A stretch of DNA of 64,000 nucleotides from Physella acuta (Eukaryota > Mollusca > Gastropoda > Physidae). The DNA lies in assembly GCF_028476545.1 (NCBI RefSeq), contig NW_026731905.1, positions 1,034,001 to 1,098,000 on the forward strand, read 5' to 3'. This document shows positions 23,297-35,538 of the stretch, in pieces. Below the pieces are notes generated by a model, which was not told the origin of the DNA, searched no databases, and was given only the letters and a program-made list of their open reading frames with translations. Position numbers and translations under genes: made by a program. The number at the start of each line of letters is the position of its first letter. Position 1 is the stretch's first letter.

Positions 23297-23480
23297 GGGG
23301 GGGAAGAAGGGGAACTAAATATTCTGGGGAGGACGGGGGGGCAGACACTCGAAACATTTATTTTCTATTAAAATTATACTTCGGTAAGGAGTGGGTGGGT
23401 GGGGATAGACATGCTTCGGGGGGTTGGGGGGGGGGGGGGGGTGGGGGGGGGGTGGGGTGGGGGGGGAAGAGTTGCCTGGA
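23297..23480 (+). repeat. Poly-G-bearing dispersed repeat (plus, divergent)
   Basis: G-runs flank a CATTTATTTTCTATTAAAAT core, a diverged version of the core at 35160-35200. A very G-rich block (23424-23466) closes it and could form G-quadruplexes. Confidence 0.6.
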
Positions 23481-24560
23481 ACAAACACTGACTAGAACTC
23501 AGAAAGAAAATAAAAGGCTCGTTATACTTAGGAAGCAATAAGCACATTAAGTCACCCAAAATTTACCATTTACCAATAACGTAAGTAACGCAAGCTCTAC
23601 CAGTTACTTAAGTAACCCAATCTCCACCAGTAATTTAAGTAACACAATCTCCACAAAGTTTCAAGTACTCTGTATGTCTGTATGTCTTCCAGCTAAAACT
23701 TGAAGTAAAATTGTAGGAAATCAATATCTCCAGTGTTATTATATAGGCTATTGGTGTCGGGTTTAGCCTAAGGAAGGAGTTCCCATGATTGTTTTTAAAC
23801 TTCTTCAATTGGGACTTTTGATATCCCTACTTAACGCCATCTTTGTTTAGTGTGCTTGAAATGTTTAGGTTGGGAATGAAAGCTGTTTCATAGTGTTGTT
23901 GGCGTTAAAATAAGTGTGTGTATGTGGAGGAGGGGGTAGGGGTGACGCTTATGGTAGGGATATTGTTTTTGGAATAGGCTTTTAAGCACACATATACAGT
24001 ACAGTTATCGTATTATATACATATCCACATATTATTTACACTCAAACGCACTAAAATATTCACAACTTATCCACTTAAATATTCACCTATTATCCACAGT
24101 TATCCAACATTACAATTAAGATCGAGGAAAAAGAAGAAAGTAGGTAATAGTCTATTAGACTAGATAATGCACTGCCAAATTTTGCTTACATCTGTTAATT
24201 TGCCTTTCTGGTAATAGTACGAATATATCATTGAAAAATGTGCTTTGAACGAGTAAAAAATATTGCAGTAAATTCTAAACTTATTATTGTGACAAGGAAA
24301 CGTTAGCTACAAAAAAAAAACAATTTTCGAAGAATTTTAATTGGGGTAATAACCATCATTTTTTCCGTGCGTTAAAAAAAAAAGTGGAAAAAATATTCTC
24401 TCATAAAAACTTTTAAAATTATGTAATCTACAGGAGGATATTTTTGTTTGAATTTTTTTATACATGGTTTTATTCATTTATTTCCATAGTTTTTATTGGA
24501 AAAATCCATTCCAATATTTCTAGATCAAATGGCTTTTCGTTTACATGGTTTAATTGTGTT
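23481..24560. other. Unassigned AT-rich stretch
   Basis: Two to three short units with AGTTACTTAAGTAACCCAAT lie at 23595-23660. No gene is seen. Confidence 0.45.
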
Positions 24561-24569
24561 TAATCCGTA

Positions 24570-25105
24570 CATCCAACTTGTTGTTGCCGTTCATCTTGTT
24601 GTGTGCCGTCCATCTTGTTCAGGCCGTCCAACTTATTGTGGCCGTCCAACTTGTTGTGGCCGTCCATCTGGTTGTGTGCCGTCCATCTGGTGTATGCCGT
24701 CCAACTTGTTGTGGCCGTCCAAATTGTTGTGGCCGTCCAACTTGTTGTTGCCGTCTGATTGTGTGTCGTCTAACTGATTGTGTGCCGTCCAACTTGTTGT
24801 GGCCGTCCAACTTGTGCGGCCGTCCAACTTGTTGTGTGCCGTCCAACTTATTGTGGCCGTCCATCTGGTTGTGTGCCGTCTAAATTGTTGTGGCCGTCCA
24901 TCTGGTTGTGTGCCGTCTAACTTGTTGTGTGCCGTCCAACTTGTTGTGGCCGTCCAACTTGTTGTGGCCGTCCAACTTGTTGTGGCCGTCCAACTTGTTG
25001 TGGCCGTCCAACTTGTTGTGGCCGTCCAACTTGTTGTGGCCGTCCAACTTGTTGTGGCCGTCCAACTGGTTGTGGCCGTCCAACTGGTTGTGTGCCGTCC
25101 AAGTT
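24570..25105. repeat. 18-bp minisatellite, about 30 copies
   Basis: GTCCAACTTGTTGTGGCC units, with GTGTGCC variants, repeat with an 18-bp period. The block from 24940 to 25080 is almost homogeneous. Divisibility by three keeps several overlapping frames open. Confidence 0.95.
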
Positions 25106-25244
25106 GAATATCAGCACGGTTAGAGTGGGATCAATACGTTTTTTGAGGGAAATATTTACTCGAGTGTTGCCATGACAACTGTTTTCTCCGCCCAACTCAT
25201 TACTTGGAAATAAATCCCGCGGACACGAGTTTTCAATCACGTGA

Positions 25245-25750
25245 CAAGTGATGTACGGCCCTTGCCTAGCTAGGCAAACATCTTGCTAGTGATGTACAGC
25301 CCTTTCCTAGCTAGGCAAACATCCTGCTAGTGATGTACGGCCTTTGCCTAGCTAGGAAAACATCTTGCTAGTGATGCACGGTCCTTGCCTAGCTAGGAAA
25401 ACATCTTGCTATTATTGTACGGTCTTGCCTAGCTAGGCAAACATCATGCTAGTGATGTACGGCCCTTGCCTAGCTAGGAAAACATCTTGCTAGTGATGCA
25501 CGGTCCTTGTCTAGCTAAGTAAACATCTTGCTAGTGATGTTCCTAGTTAGGCAAACATCTTGCTAGTGATGTACGGTCCATGCCTAGCTAGGCAAACATC
25601 TTGCTAGTTATTTTTTGGACTTTCCTAGCTGGGAAAATTCCTCGCTTTCGATGTAGGCCCATTGTAGGCCAACACAATCATCTTGCCTAGCTATGCAAGC
25701 ATTTCGATACCTATGTGCATCGTTTGCCTAGCTAAGCAAACATTGGATTG
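25245..25750. repeat. ~42 bp minisatellite with a 12-bp palindrome per unit
   Basis: About nine good and three decayed units of GTGATGTACGGCC...TTGCCTAGCTAGGCAAACAT...CTTGCTA. Most carry a self-complementary GCCTAGCTAGGC or a one-mismatch version. Confidence 0.9.
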
Positions 25751-26284
25751 TGGGGTACAATAATGCATTCGAAATGACACGGTTTAACCCATATTATCCC
25801 AAGGTCTCAAATTTTTATAATTTTTTGATATTTTTTAGCTTTTGGGCACTAAATGAAGGAATGACTATGGATTTTTTTTTAAAATCAATACTTTTTTAAA
25901 TATCGATTTTTTAAAAAACGTCCCATAAATGGGACGCTAGCAACGAACGGCCCCATGTACATTTATTGAAAAATAAAATCATTTATCACGAAATATGGCT
26001 AATCACGCGAAAATTAAGCTGTATACTGATTTTGTATTGTTAGGCCAATGATTACATTGTTTAGGACAGCTAAAAATAATGATAATGATCAATTGGGTTA
26101 GCCATACCATGGTCTAAAATGCAGAAATTTTGTTCAAAAGTCTATTTTTCTTTCAATCTAGCATCCATCAAAGTGAACAACACTTGGAAATAAGTAAAGC
26201 TGTGACTAGTACATCTAATTATACACAAATGATCACAAATATTGCTATTATTCATCGAAACTGTAATATAATTAAATATAAATA

Positions 26285-26400
26285 ATTGATTTTTTGGGGG
26301 GCGTACTTGAAATTTTCAGGGGGGGGGGGGCTTAAATTTCAGGGGAGTGGTGGACATTGGTAAAAGTATGTTTTGTATATAAATTCCATTTTGATCTGGG
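26285..26400 (+). repeat. Poly-G-bearing dispersed repeat (plus)
   Basis: It shows GTACTTGAAATTTTCAGGGG, a G-run, GGACATTGGTAAAAGTATG and TGTATATAAATTCCATTTTG, matching the arrangement at 35110-35225. Confidence 0.7.
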
Positions 26401-26989
26401 TGCAGAGCCCACACCCCACCCCTCTCCGAAATGATGCCTGAAAGAAACTCTGCCCTCAGTGAATTTGCAAAAGACGATCCGGACCAGTCCCAGATGTCAT
26501 CTAGCCATCTTCTCTTTTGTTACCCTTGCTATCCCCCCCCCCCCTCACAGGCGTACATTAGGACATCAGACATCTTATGTCTACGGCACGAATCTGTTTC
26601 TGGGGGCTTGTATTGAGTGTTCATGGCTCTCATCCATGTATGCACCTCACTATGCGAACAGCTCCCAATCTAACACCAGGAATCCCCTTAAAAAGTTAAC
26701 AAAGTAAAACTGGTATCGGGAACCTTTGGATGGGAATATTATTGGGGCATGACACTAGTACACAGCTAATTCACATTTCTGCTATATGTAGCTTGAGCTC
26801 TTATATGAAGAGAGTTAACCAACCCCCTTGACTGAATCATTTCACCTCAATCGTGGCCATTGTTATTATTCTAGTTTGTTATAATTTTAATATCACGCGC
26901 TAGTAAATTTACAGCAATACTAAATTAGTTTCTATTCAATGGTATTAAATACTTCAGTAAGCGTAATTCTGAAAACTTAAAAATAAAAT

Positions 26990-27510
26990 GTAAGTTTTTC
27001 AATATTTGCAATTTTTTAATACAATAATATATAAGAAAATATAGCTCAAGGTCATAATTAAATATCTATAAATACTACTTGACACCCTAAAGTCAACAGT
27101 TAACAAAGTCAACAATTGTTTCACCATAATTAACAATTTAACATAAATATTTGCATCTGTGTTTCTCGCTAGTGTCCAATAAATGTGACGTTTGTGTAAC
27201 AATCTGCATAAATATAGGTCAAGGTCATAATTAAATATCTATAAATAGTACTTAACACACCAAAGTCAGCAATTAACAATGTAAGTTTTTCAATATTTGC
27301 AATTTTTTAATACAATAATATATAAGAAAATATAGCTCAAGGTCATAATTAAATATCTATAAATACTACTTGACACCCTAAAGTCAACAGTTAACAAAGT
27401 CAATAATTGTTTCACCATAAATAACCATTTAACATAAACATTTGCATATGTGTTTCTCGCTAGTGTCAAATAAATGTGACGTTTGTGTAACAATCTACAT
27501 GGGGCCATTC
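26990..27510. repeat. Tandem duplication, ~291 bp period
   Basis: GTAAGTTTTTCAATATTTGC starts at about 26990 and again at about 27281. Over 200 bp downstream is shared, including CTCAAGGTCATAATTAAATA, with few differences. Confidence 0.85.
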
Positions 27511-27524
27511 GTTGCTAGCGTCCC

Positions 27525-27878
27525 ACTTATGGGACGCTTGTTGTACACTTGATATAACGAAGTAGTAAAAAAAAATGTTATTCTTAAATTTTTATCAGAT
27601 AGAAATATGGTACTGCTACAAGTTTCAAATGTATTTTGCACTTAAAATGTTAATATTTTAGAAGATATGCATTTTTCTGTGCGCATGTTTTCTTTTTTCC
27701 GCCATTTTGACAAGTCCTGCAAATCCGGCACTATAACATTTTTCTAAATTAATTTTTGTCACAAAACATACACAAATTCAATAGTCTAACCATTTTCAAA
27801 TACAATGAAACATAATTTGTGTTTTAACTTTTTGAATAAATTTTAGCAATTTTTTTTTACAAGCGTCCCATAAGTGTA
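27525..27878. mobile_element. MITE-like element with 18-bp perfect inverted ends
   Basis: CACTTATGGGACGCTTGT (27525-27542) is exactly inverted at 27861-27878. The left end overlaps the right end of the 1.6 kb element at 25918-27538, so the two share an end module. No gene lies inside. Confidence 0.6.
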
Positions 27879-28480
27879 GGGCCGGTATCGGATTGGTTAA
27901 GACGCACGTGTAAAATTTGTATATAAACAATTGAGATAAAAATCTTGCGTCCCCTAAACACACATAAAACAAATCTTAATTGTTTTTTCTCTGATGACAT
28001 CGCAATGCACCTGCTAAATTTGCATACACACAAGGTCGTTGTTAAAATAGATTTCGATGACCTTTTGCTCTGACCCCGATAACGAAAATCCCGCATTGAG
28101 AGTGAATGACACACGCGCGTGGATTACCTCCCCTCGGCTCGTCCATCTTGCAGAGTTGCCAACCCTTATCACCTGTTGCATCTAAATTGGAGATTCCCCT
28201 CCATTGGGGCAGCCAATGGCTCGCTTTCTTCGACGTCACGTGATCTCTTCATTTGTTTTGGTATTATTTTTGCTAACCGGTTTTCTTTTTTTTCACATCC
28301 GTTTGGAAATATTTCCTTTTATTATTCCTCTTGATGCATTCTGGGAAATATTCCTCATGACTAGTTATATCTGAATAGTGGGAGATATTCCTTAAAACTA
28401 ATATCCTTTAGCTTTATGGGAACTATTCCTCAGAAAGTAGAGTATAAGACTTCTTTTCCACCCCCACATCCATACCCACC
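27879..28480. other. Unassigned non-coding stretch
   Basis: Overlapping short frames lie on both strands near 28040-28330 around a CpG-containing patch (CGACGTCACGTGATC). No domain or splice structure is recognisable. Confidence 0.4.
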
Positions 28481-28499
28481 CAAAACCCCCACTCTACTC

Positions 28500-29175
28500 C
28501 CACACCCTATCCTCACACCACCCCCCCCCCTACATACACCCCCACCACCTAAGCCGCAGCCCACTTTAACACACTGTTAATACATACCCCTACACCAGCA
28601 CCATCAAAACACAACCCATTCTTACACCTAACCCCACACTCATCCACACTTCCACTCACACTATCACACACACAACCACACTCCCAATCACACTGCCACA
28701 CACACAACCACACTCACACTGCCACACACACAACCACACTCACACTGTCACACACACAACCACACTCACACTGCCACACACACAACCACACTCCCACTGC
28801 CACACACACAACCACACTCACACTCACACTGTCACACACACAACCACACTCACTGCCATACACACAACCACACTCACACTCACACTGTCACACACACAAC
28901 CACACTCCCACTCACACTGCCACACACACAACCACACTCACACTCACACTGCCACACACACAACCACACTCCCTTTCACACTGCCACACACACAACCACA
29001 CTCACACTCACACTGCCACACACACAACCACACTCACACTCACACTGCCACACACATAACCACACTCACTGCCACACACACAACCACATTCCCACTGCCA
29101 CACACACAACCACACTCACACTCACACTTCTACACACACAACCACTCACACTGCCACACACACAACCAAACTCCC
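28500..29175. repeat. CA-rich minisatellite (CCACACTCACACTGCCACAC type)
   Basis: A core module CTGCCACACACACAACCACA repeats at 26-38 bp spacing, with CACACT inserted variably between cores. Diverged C/A-rich sequence precedes it from 28440. Confidence 0.9.
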
Positions 29176-29950
29176 AGACTCTTATACATCCTCTATTCCC
29201 CATCAGAAGAACTTGACCTTTTCACCCCAACTTTATCCTTTCAAAAATATAAAGATGATATTCCAATCTTCAGCTTCTCGGGATTAATGTTCAAACTATC
29301 ACATATTATTTTGTTTCGGAAATTTCCCTGTTTGTGCACGCATCAATCAACAACAAAAACAATTCATGTTTTTTAATAACTTAGCTTTGAATAAAGAACA
29401 TTAAATAATCTCTTTAGGACACAAAAATCTCGTTTTAATTTGACATCAGGAGGGTCAGCCTGACCTAGCAAGATAGATTAACTTTCTAGCTAGACGGTTG
29501 ATGAGATCTTCACAGACGGCATGTACGTTTGATGATCAAAGAACGAGGATAGATATTCAACCACGGTCTGTTTCTAACGTTTCCGATTATTAAGCCTTTT
29601 GATCTTCTCCGGCTATGGAAACAAAAGACACTTTTTCTTGTAAGGCCTTATACAAGAGGCTAGCTCATCAACACAATACTAATACAAATCTCAATTCCAA
29701 TACTACGAAACAACAATAAGTCTTGTTCTAGACTAACTGACAATGTTTAGACATAAAGACTTATTTTTTTTTAAATTATATATTGTATATTTCAAGATTT
29801 GGCTAATTTAAAATTAGTGTTCTTTTAAACTAGCCCAGTTTTTTTAAAGAGGTCAAGCTAGCTTAAATGTATAATTTTCATTTCTCACTTTCAACACACG
29901 ACTGTTTCAAAATGTGTATAGATCTATAATATATCAGAATGGCAAATGAT
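29176..29950. other. Unassigned non-coding stretch
   Basis: AT-rich sequence; no gene or repeat is recognised. Confidence 0.45.
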
Positions 29951-29954
29951 TTAA

Positions 29955-30135
29955 ACTGTGTAGGCCCTATGTAAATGTGGCCAATATTTTAACTTGTGTA
30001 GGCCCTATGTAAATGTGGCCAATATTTTAACTTGTGTGGGCCCTATGTAAATGTGGCCAATATTTTAACTTGTGTAGGCCCTGTGTCAATGTGGCCAATA
30101 TTTTAACTTGTGTGGGCCCTATGTAAATGTGTTGA
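29955..30135. repeat. 38-bp minisatellite, nearly five copies
   Basis: Units contain TGTGTAGGCCCTATGTAAAT and GTGGCCAATATTTTAACT with only scattered differences. Confidence 0.92.
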
Positions 30136-30462
30136 TGATTTAACTTGAGCACAATTTCACCCTCCATGAAATTGCCTCATGTTAAAAATGTTGCCATGTA
30201 GAAACTAAAAAAATACAAAACAAACACGTCTTGATAGAAATGGGCCGGGCAAAAATCAAACACGATGGTACATACTATCTGGGATAAGTTTCATCTCACT
30301 GTAGAATAATGGTTGTGGGTGGGTGGGGAATGGGGGTTCGATTGCGTGAGATTGGTTCTGGTGCCTCGTTTTCAAAACTTTATTTACCTCATTACTGCCG
30401 GAAGTTCTTGAGACCATTCGCACCGCCCCCTCCCCCATTTTCTACCAACTCTCTCATTCTCT

Positions 30463-30463
<1 letters not shown>

Positions 30464-30529
<66 letters not shown>
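30464..30529. repeat. (CT)n microsatellite
   Basis: A pure TCTCTC tract is followed by a short CACACA tract at 30542-30560. Confidence 0.97.
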
Positions 30530-30532
<3 letters not shown>

Positions 30533-30574
30533 CACATACATAAACACACACACACACAAACATCAATCATTTTA

Positions 30575-31030
30575 AGATTGAATAGTAAAAGATTTACGAG
30601 TACAAGATTATAATGTACAAGACTGAAAAGTACTGCTTGATTATTCCGTCAAACGGAACCTTTAACATTGAAAAGTAAAGGATTTACGAGTACAAGATTA
30701 TAATGTACAAGACTGAAAAGTACTGCTTGATTATTCAGTCAAACGGAACCTTTAACATTGAAGAGTAAAAGATTTACGAGTACAAGATTATAATGTACAA
30801 GACTGAAAAGTACTGCTTGATTATTCCGTCAAACGGAACCTTTAACATTGAAGAGTAAAAGATTTACGAGTACAAGTTTATAATGTACAAGACTGAAAAG
30901 TACTGCTTGATTATTCCGTCAAACGGAACCTTTAACATTGAAAAGTAAAGGATTTACGAGTACAAGATTATAATGTAAAACACTGAAAAGTACTGCTTGA
31001 TTATTCCGTCAAATGGAACTTTTAACATTG
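30575..31030. repeat. 90-bp tandem repeat, five copies
   Basis: Each unit contains TTTACGAGTACAAGATTATA, ATGTACAAGACTGAAAAGTA and TTCCGTCAAACGGAACCTTT. The internal TTCCGTCAAACGGAA forms a short hairpin. The copies are above about 95 percent alike by eye. Confidence 0.93.
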
Positions 31031-31095
31031 ACCCTCGGAGCTTCTAGTGGAGGATGTAGTAGGGTTTCGTCTGAGTCTACTCAGCTCTAATTAGT
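31030..31095 (+). mobile_element. SINE fragment, plus orientation
   Basis: CTTCTAGTGGAGGATGTAGT...GTCTACTCAGCTCTAATTAG matches the middle of the SINE family. It is truncated and followed by a GT run. Confidence 0.5.
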
Positions 31096-31099
31096 ACTT

Positions 31100-31292
31100 G
31101 TTTCGATACTGTGTGTGTGTGTGTGTGAGGTTGGACGTTTGGTGGGTGTGTTGGTTGTGTGTGATGGTGAGGTGGTGGTGTGAAAATGGGTTGAGGTGTG
31201 GTGGGTGGGACGTTTGATGGGTGTGTTGGTTGTGTGTGATGGTGAGGTGGTGGTGTGAAAATGGGTTAGGGTGTGGTGGGGGGGGGGGGACG
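31100..31292. repeat. Two tandem copies of an ~85 bp GT-rich unit
   Basis: GGTGGTGTGAAAATGGGTT and GATGGGTGTGTTGGTTGTG-type words occur twice about 85 bp apart, ending in a G-run. Confidence 0.8.
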
Positions 31293-32220
31293 AGAAAGAA
31301 ATCTTTTACTCAACACCAAGCACAAAAGTTTTTAAAGGTTGTTTCCCACTATTGAAAGATAATTAGTCTTGAGGAATTTGAGGAATATTTTCCCATATCG
31401 CTTCAAGGAAAAAGAAAATATTGCCGAACTGCTGTGAAAGGAAGAGAAAAAAAAAACTGGTTAACAAAAATGTTTCCAAAACATATTTTTAGGATAAGAA
31501 CCACACAGCTAGCCACACCTTAAATAGATGCAGTATTTCTTAAAGAATATGATTAATAGCTGTAGTATAAAATATTTGAGTTTTGTATCAATATTTTTCA
31601 AAAATTCAGTCAATATCTTCCTCTATTGTTGCTAGCACTTCCTATGAATATGCTCGATACATTTTTTTAGAGTAAACAATCGTTGTCAGTCCACAAACGA
31701 TAATCCAACGAACGGCAAACAATTTTCAAGAAAATATCGTTGAGCAAATTTTTTTTTTACCAAAAGCTGGACTGAAACCACGGAGATGGGGGAGTGGGGA
31801 GGGGGGGGGGGGTCATTAGACCTTCTCTGTATCTCTTAATACATTCTCCCTAAAGGGAAGATATTTCTTTTTTCTACGTGTCTTACTTCTCCTCTTTCAG
31901 TGAAAAGGATAATTACTCTGAATGCCGAATAGAAGGGGAAGTTACTCTGATGTTCTTTTTTCTAATTTTATTTTTCTCAATTATACGACTTTATCTCGAT
32001 GACAAGCTCAGTAATTAGAACATGGCACAGCCAATTTTTTTTCCAAAGATTATTAAAAACAAAATGCATAAATTTAGAAGGAATAATGTTAATCATACAT
32101 TTCAAATGGCTGCCATTCCCTAGAGACTTGCTGCATGCTAATCCGTGTTTGCTGGCTATGTAAAAACTATATTCGGTTTGATAATTGTTACTTTTTTTTT
32201 AACTTTGTTAGCGAAAATAG
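31293..32220. other. Unassigned AT-rich stretch
   Basis: No gene is supported. A G-run lies at 31799-31812. Confidence 0.45.
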
Positions 32221-32244
32221 ACGCTAAGGAAATAAATACACGCC

Positions 32245-32580
<336 letters not shown>

Positions 32581-32633
32581 GGCCCTATATATAGGCCTCT
32601 ATACACACAATATATAGGCTTATATGGACCTAT

Positions 32634-32692
32634 ACACTCTTCGCCCTTATTAAAAATCAATAACGTTCATTTGACGTCTTTAATATTTGAAG

Positions 32693-32779
<87 letters not shown>

Positions 32780-32872
32780 TGAAGATATATATATATATAT
32801 ATATATATATATGGGCATATAGGCCCTATATATAGGCCTCTATACACACAATATATAGGCTTATATGGACCT

Positions 32873-32942
<70 letters not shown>

Positions 32943-33001
32943 CTTCAAATATTAAAGACGTCAAATGAACGTTATTGATTTTTAATAAGGGCGAAGAGTG
33001 T
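32634..33001. repeat. AT-rich palindrome with ~75 bp non-AT arms
   Basis: CACTCTTCGCCCTTATTAAA...GACGTCTTTAATATTTGAAG (32634-32695) is exactly inverted at 32940-33001. Between them lie (AT)n tracts and one copy of GGGCATATAGGCCCTATATA...GGACCTATACA (32812-32876), whose direct repeat is at 32572-32635. Confidence 0.9.
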
Positions 33002-33450
33002 GTCCCATTTGTTGTCGGGATATGAAATGCGTCAAGGGGAAGACAACCCCTCCACATGATTGACAACTAACCACAACCTGCTGTATCTCTACAATGTATC
33101 AAGTGCCCCTACTCGGGCATCAGAAAGACGGGTACTCGGGCATCAGAACGCGGGCACTCGAGACAAACGATGCCCCGTCTGTTCCTCTAAACAGACATCT
33201 CGATTGATTCATGTAAACGAGTGCAGGCCTTGACGCCATTAGATAAAAAAAAAACTTTAACAAATATGCCTGCAGCGTGTAATGTAAAGTTTTTTATATG
33301 AATGTACAGCTAGTAAATTAGTAGCGTTACATCGTTCAAGTCACTGAGTTTGTTTTCCTTGAGGGGGTAGAAGATTTAAGGCTCAGGGGAGTGTTGATAG
33401 GGACGGGTGTGGGTTGGGAGATTTTGAGATAACGACATATTTTGTTGTCT
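33002..33450. other. Unassigned, CpG-containing patch
   Basis: 33085-33215 is less AT-rich (CTACTCGGGCATCAGAAAGA twice in variant form). It looks like part of an unrecognised repeat; no open frame of useful length is present. Confidence 0.35.
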
Positions 33451-34650
33451 ACTTGAATCAAATATTATGGAAATCGATTGGGAGAGAAGTGAGAGCTAGG
33501 GGTAGGGGAGGGGTGGGGCTAGGAATTAGTGGGTGGGGAACGGAAAGGTGGGGTTTGGGAGGGTGGGTCGGGGTGTGGTAGGGTGTGGAATAAAGAGTGG
33601 GGAGAGGACATTGGAGGACAGTGGAGGACAGTGAAGGACAGTGAAGGACAGTGGGGAGACAGAAAGAGGAGGTTTGTAGATTTTTAACTCTCGCAAACAT
33701 ACATGGGAGAGTTGGTAGCAGCATTGGGGGTCGGTTTCTCCACTAACGAACAGTGTGATAAAATGTACATAAACAAAACAATCTTAAAAATTAAGATTAC
33801 CCCCCCCCCCCCCCTTTAAAACTTAAATAATCTATCATATTAAAGAATGAAAGAGGATTTCATAATACCGCTTTTGGAAAAAAAAAATGCTCTCAGCTGA
33901 ATACGTTTTAAAAGATTTGCTAACATCGAACAACCAAACATCGAATTCAACAGGATACTTCTCATATGCGTTGGTTCAAATCCATGTAAAGCAACAATGA
34001 TTTATACATCATGGTACACTGTTAACTACACTCTGCATACAGCTATAAACACAAATTGAGTTTGCAGAGTAGAAAATCCAACCAGTCTACATAAAACGTG
34101 TAGAGTTAATGGTTTGATATTTCCAATTTGAAGTCATCAATAAGTACCCTAACCATACCCATACCCCTCTCTCCCCCCAACCCTATGCTAAAGGAAATAC
34201 CACAGGAGAATAAAGCCGTGAAATTGGTCATCTGCCCATGCAGGGGAAGCTACTCGTGGCCACCAAGTGTCACTAATGTGGTTAGCTGGAGTTACGGGCC
34301 GTGCTGGAGAGGTTTTCCTGTGGGTCTACGCGGCGGGGAGCCCTGTCTAGGCGGAAGTCGTTCCTGGATAGAACTACCTCGTCTCTTCTTTGGAAGATAC
34401 GCAATTCGGCGGAAGCTTTTTTCCGTGGTGTTAAGCGCCGAAATATAAAGCCATGAGCGATAAAATAAAAGTTCAATGCGCGTGTATCGAAAGTTCTACC
34501 GATTACCCGGAAATAAATTGCTATACTAAAGTACAAAGATCATTAACTGCAATTCACAAGATCTAAATGTTAATTTTGACCCATAGAATTAAGAAGTTAA
34601 ACTTTTAAGGAAAGTATACTATAAAATTGGCACTAATAAATGTTACTTGT
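33451..34650. other. Unassigned stretch, G-rich then mixed
   Basis: 33480-33660 is purine-rich with GGACAGTGGA/GGACAGTGAA repeats. A C-run lies at about 33799-33813. Overlapping frames on both strands at 34128-34536 show no recognisable protein. Confidence 0.4.
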
Positions 34651-34659
34651 TCACTGGGA

Positions 34660-34985
34660 CCTAAAACAGGTAGGTCTAATAAATGTAGCCAAATTTTCGC
34701 TACATTTAAACTAAAATGGTAGCCCTAAATTTAGCCAAACTTTCGCTACATTTAAACTTAAATGGTAGCCCTAAATATAGCCAAACTTTCGCTACATCTA
34801 CACTTTGGTGGTAGTTCAAATGTAGCCAACTTTCGCTACATCTCAACTTAAATGGTAGCCCTAAATTTAGCCAAACTTTCGCTACATTTAAACTTAAATG
34901 GTAGCCCTAAATGTAGCCTATCGTTGGCTACATCTGAACTTCAATGGTAGCCCTAAATGTAGCCAAACTTTCGCTACACCTACTC
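34660..34985. repeat. 46-bp minisatellite, about seven copies
   Basis: Units combine ATGGTAGCCCTAAATGTAGC and CAAACTTTCGCTACAT. The TAGC...GCTA parts are inverted, so single units could fold. Confidence 0.88.
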
Positions 34986-35109
34986 ACACTGTGAAGTTGA
35001 TCCTAACAACATCCTGAGACAGAGATCTATTCCCAGCACCGCCAGAGCCCAACAAGGTGTGTATTACATCAATCAACAAGGAAGATATATCAGTAATGTT
35101 TCTTTTAGG

Positions 35110-35225
35110 TTTTTTCCACCGTGGGGCACTAGATATATTCGGGGGGGGGGGGGAGGACACTGGTAAAAGTATATATTTTCTATATAAATTCCATTTCGTT
35201 GGGGGGGGGGGGGGCTGGAAGCAAC
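35110..35225 (+). repeat. Poly-G-bearing dispersed repeat, best copy
   Basis: The order is GTGGGGCACTAGATATATTC, a 14-base G-run, GACACTGGTAAAAGTATATA, TTTTCTATATAAATTCCATT, then a second G-run. Four other copies lie at 19497-19700, 23297-23480, 26285-26400 and 53880-54035. Confidence 0.8.
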
Positions 35226-35265
35226 ACTCCCCCGCAAAAAAAGTAAAGTTCCCTTTTCAAACCTG

Positions 35266-35475
35266 ACTGTCTATAGGGCAAGTGAAGTAGATTTCACTTT
35301 TTTCTGTGACCTCCGAATAGAGATATTGTGGTCAGCACTATGCCCAGCCGCCTTTATTTTCCCTAAAGTGAGTTAGGTATCCATCAGAGTTGGGTGGACT
35401 CAGGGACGGTCTACTCACTTGAACTCGATACTTACGGGTTAGCTGTCCAGCTCTCTACCGCTAGACTACTAGAAA
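35266..35475 (-). mobile_element. tRNA-derived SINE, minus orientation
   Basis: On the minus strand it reads from a tRNA-like head (CTAGCGGTAGAGAGCTGGAC) through the CACCCAACTCTGATGGATAC module, AAAATAAAGGCGGCTGGGCA and ATCTACTTCACTTGCC. It is a nearly complete family member. Confidence 0.75.
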
Positions 35476-35538
35476 CTCTGCCCCGTAGTGTTTTATAAGT
35501 ATTTTAGAGAAAGTTTAGGGGAGATCACTCCCGCTGTA

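Larger units (their letters stand above)
25918..27538. mobile_element. 1.6 kb element with ~41 bp inverted ends
   Basis: The left end, ACGTCCCATAAATGGGACGC then TAGCAACGAACGGCCCCATG (25918-25957), is inverted at 27501-27538 with a few mismatches. Each end also contains its own hairpin (CGTCCCATAAATGGGACG). The interior holds a poly-G repeat (26285-26400) and two tandem ~291 bp units (26990-27510). No transposase is seen. Family and exact boundaries are unknown. Confidence 0.6.

Noticed and set aside
24554-25240. Several 60-110 aa frames over the 18-bp repeat
   Set aside because: They are satellite translations open in several phases on both strands.
33085-33215. Zinc-finger-like coding fragment (CPVC...H..EC in one frame)
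   Set aside because: The frame is short and closed, and the two similar CTACTCGGGCATCAGA words suggest a repeat instead.
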